Part shown: positions 1 to 7,041 of the stretch, in pieces | How the letters are laid out: each line of letters opens with the position of its first letter | Position numbering within the stretch: the stretch's first letter is position 1 | NCBI GenBank assembly: GCA_018700895.1 | Contig: JABIUV010000050.1 | Location: 1 to 59,003, forward strand | Direction of reading: 5' to 3' | Length of the DNA: 59,003 nucleotides | From: Bacteroidota bacterium | GTDB taxonomy: Bacteria; Bacteroidota; Bacteroidia; NS11-12g; UBA9320 | Position numbers and translations under genes: made by a program | Notes under the pieces: model-generated | Told to the model about the DNA's origin: nothing | What the model saw: only the letters and a program-made list of their open reading frames with translations | The model's database searches: none

Positions 1-560
1 TCAAAGGCAACTGCAGCCGGGTCGGTATTCATCCCTTTGGCTACTACCTCTACTCCTACTCGTTCACCCCATATTTTGATTTGGTCTACGGCAGCGGCTC
101 TAAAAGTATCTGCTGCACCCAGTACTACTTTGAGACCTTGCTGCTTGAACATATTAGAAAGTTTGCCAATAGTAGTGGTCTTACCTACACCGTTTACGCC
201 CACTACCATTATTACGTACGGTTTTACTGTTGTGTTTTTAATGGATGTTTCGTGCTCAGCTATGAGGTTCACTATTTCCTCTTTAAGCATGCTATTGAGT
301 TCCTCGGCTCCGAGGTACTTGTCTTTAGAAACTCTAGCCTCTACACGCTCTATTATTTTTACCGTAGTAGCAACGCCCACATCTGATGAGATTAATATTT
401 CCTCTAACTCGTCCAAGAAATCATCGTCTACACGACTCTTACCGGCTACTACTTTAGAAATTTTTCCAAAAAGCGAGGTTCTGGTTTTTTCTAATCCTTG
501 GTCCAGCTTTTCTTTTTGCTCTTCCGAAGGTTTCTTTTTAAAAAAATCTAATAATCCCAT
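1..560 (-). CDS. ftsY: Signal recognition particle receptor FtsY (3' part beyond window)
   Basis: FtsY is the SRP-receptor GTPase that docks ribosome-nascent chain complexes at the inner membrane. Read on the minus strand from the ATG at 560-558, the protein begins MGLLDFFKKK, has a short charged N-terminus and an NG-type helical N domain. The P-loop GVNGVGKTTT follows VIMVV, and then DTFRAAAVDQ, typical of FtsY/Ffh. About 186 codons are visible and the stop lies outside the window, so the gene is truncated only by the window edge. It is the last visible gene of the conserved Bacteroidota cluster rpmB-rpmG-DUF4295-ftsY. A strong hairpin terminator (575-609) sits just upstream of its start. 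The long plus-strand frame over this region is a shadow. Confidence 0.95.
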   Translation of the reverse strand, partial: MGLLDFFKKKPSEEQKEKLDQGLEKTRTSLFGKISKVVAGKSRVDDDFLDELEEILISSDVGVATTVKIIERVEARVSKDKYLGAEELNSMLKEEIVNLIAEHETSIKNTTVKPYVIMVVGVNGVGKTTTIGKLSNMFKQQGLKVVLGAADTFRAAAVDQIKIWGERVGVEVVAKGMNTDPAAVAF

Positions 561-574
561 GGGTTTTTGTTTCA

Positions 575-609
575 ATAAAAAAGCTTCCAACTGTAAAGAA
601 GGAAGCTTT
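575..609 (-). terminator. Intrinsic terminator between DUF4295 and ftsY
   Basis: On the minus strand a perfect 9-bp stem (580-588 pairing with 601-609, arms AAAGCTTCC and GGAAGCTTT, 12-nt loop) is followed by a run of six T. It lies 31 nt after the DUF4295 stop and only about 15 nt before the ftsY ATG. It should stop most transcription coming from the ribosomal protein genes. Confidence 0.75.
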
Positions 610-640
610 ATCTCTTTTAAATTTTATTTGAAAAGATAAA

Positions 641-796
641 CTACTTAGCCAATGCTTCTTTAACAGACTCTGTAGGCATCATTTCTTCTCTAAACGAGTA
701 TGCACCCGTTTTTGGAGATTTTACGCATCTTATAACTTTAGCCCAATCTCTACCAGATCCAGCTTTCTTGAGTGTTGCTACTACTTTCTTTGCCAT
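641..796 (-). CDS. DUF4295 family small basic protein
   Basis: This 51-aa basic protein begins MAKKVVATLKKAGSG and contains the family core VKSPKTGAYSFREEM. DUF4295 is a Bacteroidota-restricted family of unknown function always found with rpmB, rpmG and ftsY; the setting and basic composition suggest a ribosome-associated protein, which is inference. The start ATG at 796-794 lies 1 nt after the rpmG stop codon, so the two are tightly coupled. Its length is normal for the family. Confidence 0.9.
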   Translation of the reverse strand: MAKKVVATLKKAGSGRDWAKVIRCVKSPKTGAYSFREEMMPTESVKEALAK

Positions 797-797
797 T

Positions 798-980
798 TTA
801 CTTTATCTCTTTGTGTACAGTTACCTTCTTCATGAACTTATTGTATTTTTTCAATTCAATACGCTCAGTTGTATTTCTCTTATTCTTGGTGGTGATGTAT
901 CTAGACATACCTGGCACTCCAGAGCCTTTCTGCTCTGTGCACTCCAAGATTACTTGTACTCTATTACCTTTCTTTGCCAT
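798..980 (-). CDS. rpmG: 50S ribosomal protein L33
   Basis: A 60-aa basic protein of the large ribosomal subunit near the E site. [17 protein letters not shown] and [19 protein letters not shown] are typical of bacterial L33. This copy keeps only one cysteine (C14 of LEC) rather than the four zinc-ligand cysteines of the C+ form, so it is a zinc-independent C- type. It lies 6 nt downstream of rpmB and ends 1 nt before DUF4295. Confidence 0.96.
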   Translation of the reverse strand: MAKKGNRVQVILECTEQKGSGVPGMSRYITTKNKRNTTERIELKKYNKFMKKVTVHKEIK

Positions 981-986
981 TACTTA

Positions 987-1220
987 CTATATTTTTCCGT
1001 TTTTCAACAAGCTATTTAGACAAGCACTAATTCCTTTCTTGTTGATGGTTTTCAACGCAGAAGTGCTCACCTTTAATGTAATCCACTCATCTTGCTCAGG
1101 AAGATAGAACTTCTTAGTTTGAAGATTTGGATAAAATCTTCTCTTCGTTCTTCTTTTAGAGTGAGAAACGTTGTTCCCGCTCATTGCTTTCTTTCCTGTT
1201 AAATCACAAACTCTAGACAT
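987..1220 (-). CDS. rpmB: 50S ribosomal protein L28
   Basis: A 77-aa large-subunit protein. The N-terminus MSRVCDLTGKKAMSGNNVSHS and the following SKRRTKRRFYPNLQ are hallmark L28 sequences. It is the first gene of the rpmB-rpmG-DUF4295 transcript. A Bacteroidota-like -7 box (1241-1248, minus) followed by GCAGCCCTAAA lies about 20 nt upstream of the ATG. Confidence 0.96.
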   Translation of the reverse strand: MSRVCDLTGKKAMSGNNVSHSKRRTKRRFYPNLQTKKFYLPEQDEWITLKVSTSALKTINKKGISACLNSLLKNGKI

Positions 1221-1240
1221 ACCTCTCTTTTTTAGGGCTG

Positions 1241-1248
1241 CAAAGATG
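1241..1248 (-). promoter_or_regulatory. Probable -7 box of the rpmB operon
   Basis: On the minus strand CATCTTTG (consensus TANNTTTG, first base off) is followed by GCAGCCCTAAA, about 20 nt before the rpmB ATG. The same TTTGCAGCCCTAAA string lies in front of rpsF. Confidence 0.5.
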
Positions 1249-1274
1249 TATCTAATATTTTATTTATCCAACAC

Positions 1275-2498
1275 TTAAGGATACAAAAGATATTTTTTTC
1301 TCATCTCTTTGTATTTGCTCAAGTCCTCCTGCCAACTCGCACGTATATCATCTTCGCTCATCCCCCTTTCTATCTGCTCTCGCAAGGTTTTGTTCCCCGC
1401 TAATTTATAGAAAAAGGATTTGAAAAACGGGCCAGTGGAAGCCTCATTACTTTGATAAAAAAGCAAAAGCCAATCCAATTTCATGCGTGGATTGGAAAAC
1501 AAATCACCATTGGCCACATCATTCACCTTAAAGCCAGTACATACCTTATTCTCGTACTTAGGGTGATCAGATACACCTGGAATACTAACCGGTGTAAATG
1601 CAAAATCACTCTCGTAACCGGGCCTACCCACTATCTGAAAAGGCTCTGCTGTTCCTCTCCCTATGCTCACGTTAGTTCCTTCGAACATTCCCAGATACGG
1701 ATATAGATAAACAGAGTTCATATTTGGTAAGTTTGGACTTGGCTTGATAGGAAGTTGATACATACTATCGTGTGAATAGTTCTGGCAAGCTATGACCGTC
1801 ACGTCACATTGTACGTTTCCTTTGAGCCAGTGCTCCCCATTTATCATTCCCGCCAACTCTCCTATGGTAAGTCCGTGAACGGTAGGTATAGGATGCATAC
1901 CGATGAATGATTTATACGCAGGCTCCAATATGGGTCCATCTACGTAAAATCCGTTTGGATTCGGCCTATCAAGCACCAAGACTTTCTTATTTTGCTCGGC
2001 ACACGCCTCCATAACGTAATGCATGGTAGAGATATAGGTATAAAATCGAACCCCGACATCTTGTATATCAAAAATCACAACATCCACATCTGCAAGCATA
2101 GCAGCCGTGGGTTTCTTATTTTTTCCATAAAGTGAAACTACGGGCAGGCCTGTTTTAGGATCTTTTCCATTGCTAATGATAGCACCGGCACTATGATCTC
2201 CTCTGAAACCGTGTTCTGGTGCAAAGACCTTCACGATATTCACTCCTAAGCTGCTGAGTGTGTCTACCAAATGAGTTTGGCCGATAGTAGAAGTCTGATT
2301 CACTACCAACGCAATGCTCTTTTCTTCGAGCAAATGAAGATATTCGTCTATTCGCTCAGCTCCCAGTACAATAGATTGCTCTACTAAGCTAGCACTATCT
2401 GTCAAAGTTGCTAGTTGTGCCTCTGACGCTTTGTTTTCTGATGACTTACAGGCAACAAAAATTACCGTGAAAAGCAGAATAAATACCGATTTCTTCAT
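1275..2498 (-). CDS. NamZ-like exo-N-acetylmuramidase lipoprotein (DUF1343)
   Basis: A 407-aa lipoprotein of the DUF1343/YbbC family. Characterised members (NamZ) release terminal N-acetylmuramic acid from peptidoglycan fragments, so a role in muropeptide recycling is likely. The signal peptide ends in the lipobox FVAC (C17). Conserved motifs are VNQTS (about 67-71), FAPEHGFRG (92-100) and FDIQDVGVRFYTY (143-155). Lipidation suggests attachment to a membrane facing the periplasm. It stands alone, 54 nt before rpmB on the same strand, and is divergent from the permease at 2529, with only 30 nt between start codons. The exact substrate is inferred from the family. Confidence 0.87.
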   Translation of the reverse strand: MKKSVFILLFTVIFVACKSSENKASEAQLATLTDSASLVEQSIVLGAERIDEYLHLLEEKSIALVVNQTSTIGQTHLVDTLSSLGVNIVKVFAPEHGFRGDHSAGAIISNGKDPKTGLPVVSLYGKNKKPTAAMLADVDVVIFDIQDVGVRFYTYISTMHYVMEACAEQNKKVLVLDRPNPNGFYVDGPILEPAYKSFIGMHPIPTVHGLTIGELAGMINGEHWLKGNVQCDVTVIACQNYSHDSMYQLPIKPSPNLPNMNSVYLYPYLGMFEGTNVSIGRGTAEPFQIVGRPGYESDFAFTPVSIPGVSDHPKYENKVCTGFKVNDVANGDLFSNPRMKLDWLLLFYQSNEASTGPFFKSFFYKLAGNKTLREQIERGMSEDDIRASWQEDLSKYKEMRKKYLLYP

Positions 2499-2528
2499 AT
2501 AAGTTTATAATCTTGCAGGGTCAAAAGT

Positions 2529-3761
2529 ATGAAAATAGGGTACTACATAGCGAAGAAACTAAGCTTTAGTAAACAACAATCATTTACCAAAATGATTACT
2601 AGACTAGCCATTCTTGCTGTGAGCATCAGTGTGTGCGTGGTTATACTTGCCTTTGGTATACTTCTTGGGTTTAAGCAAGAGATCCGCTCTAAAGTACGCG
2701 GATATGCTGGAGACATCAGCATTAGCAGATATCAACTTGCCGATGGTACGCAGTCAAATTTGTTTGATATTGACTCTACTTTTATCCGAAAATCGTTAGG
2801 AAGTTCTGGTGTGGAGTCTGTTTATCCTTTCATTTACAAGGAGGGTATTCTAAAATCAGATTCGACCCTAGAAGGTATTTTATTTAAAGCAGTACCTGCG
2901 AATTACGATTTTTCATTTTATAAAAAACACTTAAAACGCGGCACTCTCCCGCACTATACGGATAGCGTAGACAGTTACGAGATTTTAATATCGGCATATA
3001 CTGCCGCTATCATGAACGTAGATATTGGAGATAGACTCAACCTATATTTCATTGATAAAAATGGTGTGAGACGACGAAAACCAAAGATTGTAGGCATTTT
3101 CGATACGGGGCTACAAGAATTTGACAAAAAATTTGCGGTTGCACATATACGCAGCATCCAGCGTATTGTCACCGATGATTACACCATAGCCTACAAAAAA
3201 GCTGCGGGTTACGAAGTAAGAATTACGGATTTTGACAAAACAATCAATACTCAACTAGCCCTTAGCACCATGTTGGATTATAATTATGCAATCAAGTCGG
3301 TAGAAGAGATATACCCTATTATGTTTCAATGGCTTGATGTTGTAGACCAAAATGTGCTAGTGATTATTATTCTAATGTTTATTGTAGCCATTATTAATAT
3401 CATCACAGTATTACTCATTCTTATTATAGACCGTATACCGATGATCGGGCTGCTCAAATCTATGGGAGCAACTTCATCTAAGGTTATGGGGATATTCAAT
3501 TGGCAAGGCGTTTTTATACTTCTAGGAGGCCTTGTTCTCGGCAATTTTATTGCTCTGAGTTTTGCTTATCTACAAGTGAAATTTAAAATAATAGGTCTGC
3601 CCGCCGATACGTATTACATGGATGCCGTTCCATTTACCTTGCCGCCTATATATCTGTTACTAATCAACTTGGGGGCATTAGCCGTATGCTTTGTATTCAC
3701 ATACATTCCCGTGAGGATGATTAATAAGATTCAACCTTCGGAGAGTATAAAATTTAGATAA
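2529..3761 (+). CDS. ABC transporter permease, LolC/E-FtsX type
   Basis: A 410-aa inner-membrane permease with the four-helix MacB/FtsX plan: one helix near residues 20-47, a large periplasmic domain (about 50-270) and three C-terminal helices (about 273-300, 323-345, 370-395). In Bacteroidota such proteins are annotated as LolC/LolE-like lipoprotein-release permeases; KIQPSESIKFR at the C-terminus is typical. No ATPase gene is adjacent, so it must use a LolD encoded elsewhere. A weak -7 box (TAATCTTG, 2508-2515) precedes the ATG by 13 nt. Lol function is inference from fold and phylum. Confidence 0.85.
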   Translation: MKIGYYIAKKLSFSKQQSFTKMITRLAILAVSISVCVVILAFGILLGFKQEIRSKVRGYAGDISISRYQLADGTQSNLFDIDSTFIRKSLGSSGVESVYPFIYKEGILKSDSTLEGILFKAVPANYDFSFYKKHLKRGTLPHYTDSVDSYEILISAYTAAIMNVDIGDRLNLYFIDKNGVRRRKPKIVGIFDTGLQEFDKKFAVAHIRSIQRIVTDDYTIAYKKAAGYEVRITDFDKTINTQLALSTMLDYNYAIKSVEEIYPIMFQWLDVVDQNVLVIIILMFIVAIINIITVLLILIIDRIPMIGLLKSMGATSSKVMGIFNWQGVFILLGGLVLGNFIALSFAYLQVKFKIIGLPADTYYMDAVPFTLPPIYLLLINLGALAVCFVFTYIPVRMINKIQPSESIKFR

Positions 3762-3774
3762 GCATTACTATAAC

Positions 3775-3930
3775 CTAAGCTTTGTTTGGGACATTGACGT
3801 AGTCAAACGGGCAGTGTTTACACTTATTTCCGCAGCACGTTCCGCGTTTCAGATGAAATGCCTCGGTAAAAACCAAAAATCCTTCCTCGTTGATATAATA
3901 GTCTTCTACTTCTTTAGTTCCGTTCCGCAT
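3775..3930 (-). CDS. DUF5522 family cysteine-rich mini-protein
   Basis: This 51-aa gene was found by translating the region after the channel gene. It starts MRNGTKEVEDYYINEEG and contains VFTEAFHLKRGTCCGNKCKHC, then PFDYV. The CC-X3-C-X2-CP arrangement and HLKRG are typical of DUF5522, a small family of unknown function, probably metal-binding. The ATG at 3930-3928 lies inside the last 25 nt of the upstream channel gene in a different frame, which suggests translational coupling. It is the last gene of the rnhB operon and converges with the permease stop 13 nt away. Confidence 0.82.
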   Translation of the reverse strand: MRNGTKEVEDYYINEEGFLVFTEAFHLKRGTCCGNKCKHCPFDYVNVPNKA

Positions 3931-4745
3931 TTTCGGCAATATTTGGAGGTTCGGTCTTTTTCAAGATGCTCACAGTTAGAACAAATAATATGCTCATTGG
4001 TTTGCGACATCTCCACACTTACAATACCCGTAGGCACTGCGATAACTGCATAACCAAGAATCATCAGCACTGCACTCAAAAATTGACCAAGGGCCGTAAC
4101 TGGAGCAATATCACCATAGCCCACCGTAGTTAAGGTCACAATCGCCCAATAAATACTACGTGGTATGCTGGTAAATCCTGCTTCAGGAGGTTCGATGATG
4201 AACATAACTGTACCCATTACTACAACTACGATAAGTACTACACCAAAGAATACCGTAATCTTAGCCCCACTTCTTCTCAAAGCCTTGCCCATATTTTGGG
4301 CTTCGCCCATAAAACTAGTGAGTCGCAATACTCTGAAAATTCGAAGTAATCTAAATGTACGAAATACCGAAAAAAACTGTGGCCCGTGTATAAATATACC
4401 CAAATATGTCGGCACAGTACTCAATAAATCTATGAGCCCCCAGCCGCTCAACACATATTTTCGTTTGTCGTGGCTTACATAAAGCCTAGCAACATACTCT
4501 AAGGTAAAAAGACCCGTAAAAAAATACTCCAAGTAACCTAAAGCAGTTCCATACTTGGTATTTATTTCGGTTACGCTATCTATCATTATGACGATAACAC
4601 TTGCCAAAATGGCCCAAAGCAACCAGATATCAAATCGCCTACCTTCTATAGTATCTGCACCAAAAATGATATGGTGCCATTTTTCTTTATTACTCGGATA
4701 TGAATGATCTTTTACAGAAGGATACTTGCTCATAAGTGACTGCAA
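3906..4745 (-). CDS. Voltage-gated-type potassium channel with C-terminal zinc ribbon
   Basis: A 279-aa six-helix ion channel of the inner membrane. An S4-like segment carries arginines at every third position (R129-R141, RTFRLLRIFRVLR). The pore loop holds the K+ selectivity filter TTVGYGD (206-212), followed by S6 (about 221-245). After S6 comes a short tail with two CxxC pairs (C255/C258 and C270/C273), a zinc-ribbon-like module instead of an RCK or cyclic nucleotide domain. It lies 24 nt after the outer membrane protein gene on the same strand, and its end overlaps the DUF5522 start. K+ selectivity is well supported; the role of the ribbon is unknown. Confidence 0.92.
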   Translation of the reverse strand: MQSLMSKYPSVKDHSYPSNKEKWHHIIFGADTIEGRRFDIWLLWAILASVIVIMIDSVTEINTKYGTALGYLEYFFTGLFTLEYVARLYVSHDKRKYVLSGWGLIDLLSTVPTYLGIFIHGPQFFSVFRTFRLLRIFRVLRLTSFMGEAQNMGKALRRSGAKITVFFGVVLIVVVVMGTVMFIIEPPEAGFTSIPRSIYWAIVTLTTVGYGDIAPVTALGQFLSAVLMILGYAVIAVPTGIVSVEMSQTNEHIICSNCEHLEKDRTSKYCRKCGTELKK

Positions 4746-4769
4746 AAATAGAGCGACAAGCTACATACG

Positions 4770-5513
4770 CTACTCAAATGCTGCAATTTGATACTTAAAT
4801 CCAATATTGAGGCTAAGCCCAGCTCCACTTGTAGCTATTACAGCTCTTTGCTTTTCTGGCTGAGAGGTGCTACTGTATTCTATCTCAAACTCATTAAGAC
4901 TATTGGTGGATGTACGAGCGGTAACTCCTAGGTCCACACTCAATGATTTAGAGACCTTTAGGAATATTCCTGCATCTGCACGCACCAAAAAATTTCCAGC
5001 TTCTAGTCCATTGCTAAACGTATTTATCGCAATTTGCTCTCGCACACCGTCTACCTCTATAACCGATTCTCTGATGTGCAACTGAGTTCCGTCTCTCGAT
5101 AGCTTTTTGGATAGAAAAATTTGCAACCCTACTCCACCATAAAAGCTGACTAACTGCGAATGTGCGTGGCGGTATCCGCCGTTTAACAGTAGTTGCGAAG
5201 ACGTGAATGTAGGATATAAATCCTCATCAAACCAGCGGTAATCTGCACCAAGATTATTTTGCGTGAGAATATCAAACTTGGCAGAATAATCGTTTTTGAG
5301 TAGTCCTAACTCGCCGTACCAATTGGGTGTAAAACGCTTACCTACGAGAACGCTTGCACCCACGTCCATGTGAAAGAGAGCATTTACATTTTCATTGCCT
5401 GTAACCGTGTAATTCTCAAATTTTGGACTCAGATTAACTCTAAAGTAATGTAGTTTTTGAGCCATCAGTGGTGTTGTAAGACAAACAAGAAGAACGGCGA
5501 TAATCTTTTTCAT
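4770..5513 (-). CDS. Secreted outer-membrane beta-barrel-like protein, unknown function
   Basis: A 247-aa protein with a clear signal peptide (MKKIIAVLLVCLTTPLMAQ). The mature part is rich in alternating aromatic/hydrophobic strands, with glycine-containing segments such as GYRHAHSQLVSFYGGVGLQIF and GAGLSLNIGFKYQIA, typical of small outer membrane barrels. It starts 5 nt after the rnhB stop, so it is cotranscribed with rnhB and precedes the channel gene. I do not recognise a specific family. Confidence 0.7.
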   Translation of the reverse strand: MKKIIAVLLVCLTTPLMAQKLHYFRVNLSPKFENYTVTGNENVNALFHMDVGASVLVGKRFTPNWYGELGLLKNDYSAKFDILTQNNLGADYRWFDEDLYPTFTSSQLLLNGGYRHAHSQLVSFYGGVGLQIFLSKKLSRDGTQLHIRESVIEVDGVREQIAINTFSNGLEAGNFLVRADAGIFLKVSKSLSVDLGVTARTSTNSLNEFEIEYSSTSQPEKQRAVIATSGAGLSLNIGFKYQIAAFE

Positions 5514-5518
5514 ATGAG

Positions 5519-6106
5519 TTAAGTTTTTAGCTTCTTCAAATTAAAGGTTTTACGATGACAGTCGAGGTAACCTAATTCATCAATAGCTTGTATGTGTTGA
5601 GCAGTGCCGTAACCCTTATGCTTTTCGAATCCATACTCTGGATGTTGACGTGCGAGCTCTTTCATATAAGCATCGCGATGCGTTTTGGCCAAAATACTTG
5701 CAGCGGCGATATTCCTAAACTTACCATCTCCCTTTATCACTGTGGTATACGGATAAAAATCAAATGGCTTAAACCGATTGCCATCTATGAGCAGATGCTC
5801 TGGCCGTACCGCCAACATTTGCACCGCTCGTTGCATTGCTAATATGCTACAATTGAGAATATTATATTTTTCTATTTCACGCTCTGTGCAACTAGCTACT
5901 GCCCAGGCTACGGCCTTCTGCTCTATCTGTAGGCGTAGATTGTCTCTGGCACTTTCGGTTAGTTTTTTAGAATCGTCAAGCAGCGGGAGTCTCGCACGCG
6001 GAGGAAGGATGACCGCCGCGGCATATACCGGCCCTGCCAGACAACCACGCCCAGCTTCGTCGCAACCCGCTTCTATCAATCCTTTGTGCAAATAGCTTTT
6101 GAGCAT
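5519..6106 (-). CDS. rnhB: Ribonuclease HII
   Basis: RNase HII cleaves RNA in RNA:DNA hybrids, including single ribonucleotides in DNA. The 195-aa protein has the family signature CDEAGRG (D16, E17), LIDG (D108) and KGDGKFRNIAAASILAKTHRD (D127), which supply the DEDD metal-binding residues. Length is normal. It heads the operon rnhB / barrel protein / channel / DUF5522. A -7 box (6111-6118, minus) ends 4 nt before the ATG, suggesting a leaderless transcript. It is divergent from the methyltransferase gene. Confidence 0.95.
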   Translation of the reverse strand: MLKSYLHKGLIEAGCDEAGRGCLAGPVYAAAVILPPRARLPLLDDSKKLTESARDNLRLQIEQKAVAWAVASCTEREIEKYNILNCSILAMQRAVQMLAVRPEHLLIDGNRFKPFDFYPYTTVIKGDGKFRNIAAASILAKTHRDAYMKELARQHPEYGFEKHKGYGTAQHIQAIDELGYLDCHRKTFNLKKLKT

Positions 6107-6129
6107 CGAACAAAAATAACATAAGTTTG
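6098..6129 (+). promoter_or_regulatory. Promoter of the methyltransferase gene (-33 and -7 boxes)
   Basis: TTTG at 6098-6101 and TAAGTTTG at 6122-6129 are separated by 20 nt, a full match to the Bacteroidota sigma-70-type consensus. The -33 box lies inside the rnhB coding start. The -7 box overlaps a TTG that would otherwise be a possible start, which favours the ATG at 6139. Confidence 0.7.
6111..6118 (-). promoter_or_regulatory. -7 box of the rnhB operon, leaderless arrangement
   Basis: On the minus strand TATTTTTG matches TANNTTTG exactly. Only 4 nt separate it from the rnhB ATG (6106-6104), so transcription should begin at or within a base or two of the start codon. Confidence 0.6.
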
Positions 6130-6138
6130 CACGCAGCT

Positions 6139-6864
6139 ATGCTACAATATCGCGACGCCATCTACAACAACTATTTTAGCAATCAAGTAAACAAGCTTGA
6201 TCGTGATTATGCAAGTATGCTTGCCGAGCAGGCCTCTCACAATGGTGCGGAGTTGATAGACCTTTTACCAGCCAATAAAGATGCGAAAATAGTAGACCTC
6301 GGTTGTGGTTTTGGCACCTTTGTAAAACCCGCTATGGATGCTGGCTACACTAACGTAAGTGGTTATGACATTAGCCAAGAACAAGTAGATGTGGCCCACC
6401 AACTAGGCTTGAAAAATGTACATCTGAGTAGTATTGACGATTACTTTGCCAAAGGCGAGAAAGCAGATGTCATTGTTGGGCTAGACATTATCGAACATTT
6501 TACCAAAGATGAGTTGATCGCGTTTTTACACAATGTAAAAGAATCGCTCAATCCGGGTGGTAAGGCCATCTTCCGAACGCCCAATATGGACGCTCCGCAG
6601 ACGAGCGTGTTTGCATACGGAGATATAAGCCACGAGGTTTTTCTAAACAAGAGCTCTGCACTTCAAGTGATGAGTGCAATGGGGTTCAGCAAGACAGAGG
6701 TTTATGGTGGTTTGGTACGTAATACAAATCCACTGCTAGAAGTCGTGCGACGTATAGGCTGGTGGAAATACAAGACTTTTAGAAAAATTGTACTTTTCTG
6801 CTCTGCACGCACGTGGCACAACGTGGTTTTCGAACCCAATTTACTAATTGTGGCGGAGGGTTAG
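6139..6864 (+). CDS. Class I SAM-dependent methyltransferase
   Basis: A 241-aa Rossmann-fold methyltransferase. Motif I is IVDLGCGFGTF (about 51-61), followed by GYDISQEQVDVA (motif II region) and ADVIVGLDIIEHF (motif post-II/III). The type-11-like layout and FRTPNMDAPQT resemble methyltransferases of small metabolites or surface polysaccharide biosynthesis; the substrate is unknown. The start was set at ATG 6139 because the upstream in-frame TTG (6127) falls in the -7 promoter box. It is monocistronic and followed by a 177-bp repeat-containing gap. Confidence 0.82.
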   Translation: MLQYRDAIYNNYFSNQVNKLDRDYASMLAEQASHNGAELIDLLPANKDAKIVDLGCGFGTFVKPAMDAGYTNVSGYDISQEQVDVAHQLGLKNVHLSSIDDYFAKGEKADVIVGLDIIEHFTKDELIAFLHNVKESLNPGGKAIFRTPNMDAPQTSVFAYGDISHEVFLNKSSALQVMSAMGFSKTEVYGGLVRNTNPLLEVVRRIGWWKYKTFRKIVLFCSARTWHNVVFEPNLLIVAEG

Positions 6865-6874
6865 AAGAGGTGCA

Positions 6875-6890
6875 TTCCGCTAAGGCGGAA
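6875..6890. repeat. Short hairpin in repeat-containing gap
   Basis: A perfect 6-bp stem TTCCGC/GCGGAA with a TAAG loop, 11 nt after the methyltransferase stop. There is no following T run, so it is a weak terminator candidate or part of the adjacent repeat element. Confidence 0.4.
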
Positions 6891-6940
6891 CACTCAGCTT
6901 GACATCCTGCTATCCAAAAAAGCTCGAGTTTAAACGCGTG

Positions 6941-6990
6941 TTATTCTGAGTGATTTTTGACGGCACGAGAAAATCGTATCGAAGAAGGAC
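6941..6990 (+). repeat. Dispersed intergenic repeat, copy 1
   Basis: The block contains TTCTGAGTG, TTTTTGACGG and GAGAAAATCGTATCGAAGAA in order. The same words in the same order occur on the minus strand at 30961-31010. Both copies lie in non-coding gaps. The motif resembles the TTCTGAG...TCGAAGAA intergenic repeats common in Bacteroidota genomes. Confidence 0.6.
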
Positions 6991-7041
6991 AGAAAATGTT
7001 TAATCGTTTTAGACCAATATAAGTTTATCGCCCAAGAAACA

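Noticed and set aside
37-639. A 200-aa plus-strand frame
   Set aside because: It lies antisense over ftsY, whose GTPase motifs are clear on the minus strand; the plus frame has no recognisable motif.
6127-6141. TTG start for the methyltransferase at 6127
   Set aside because: The TTG forms part of the -7 promoter box TAAGTTTG; the ATG at 6139 is better.
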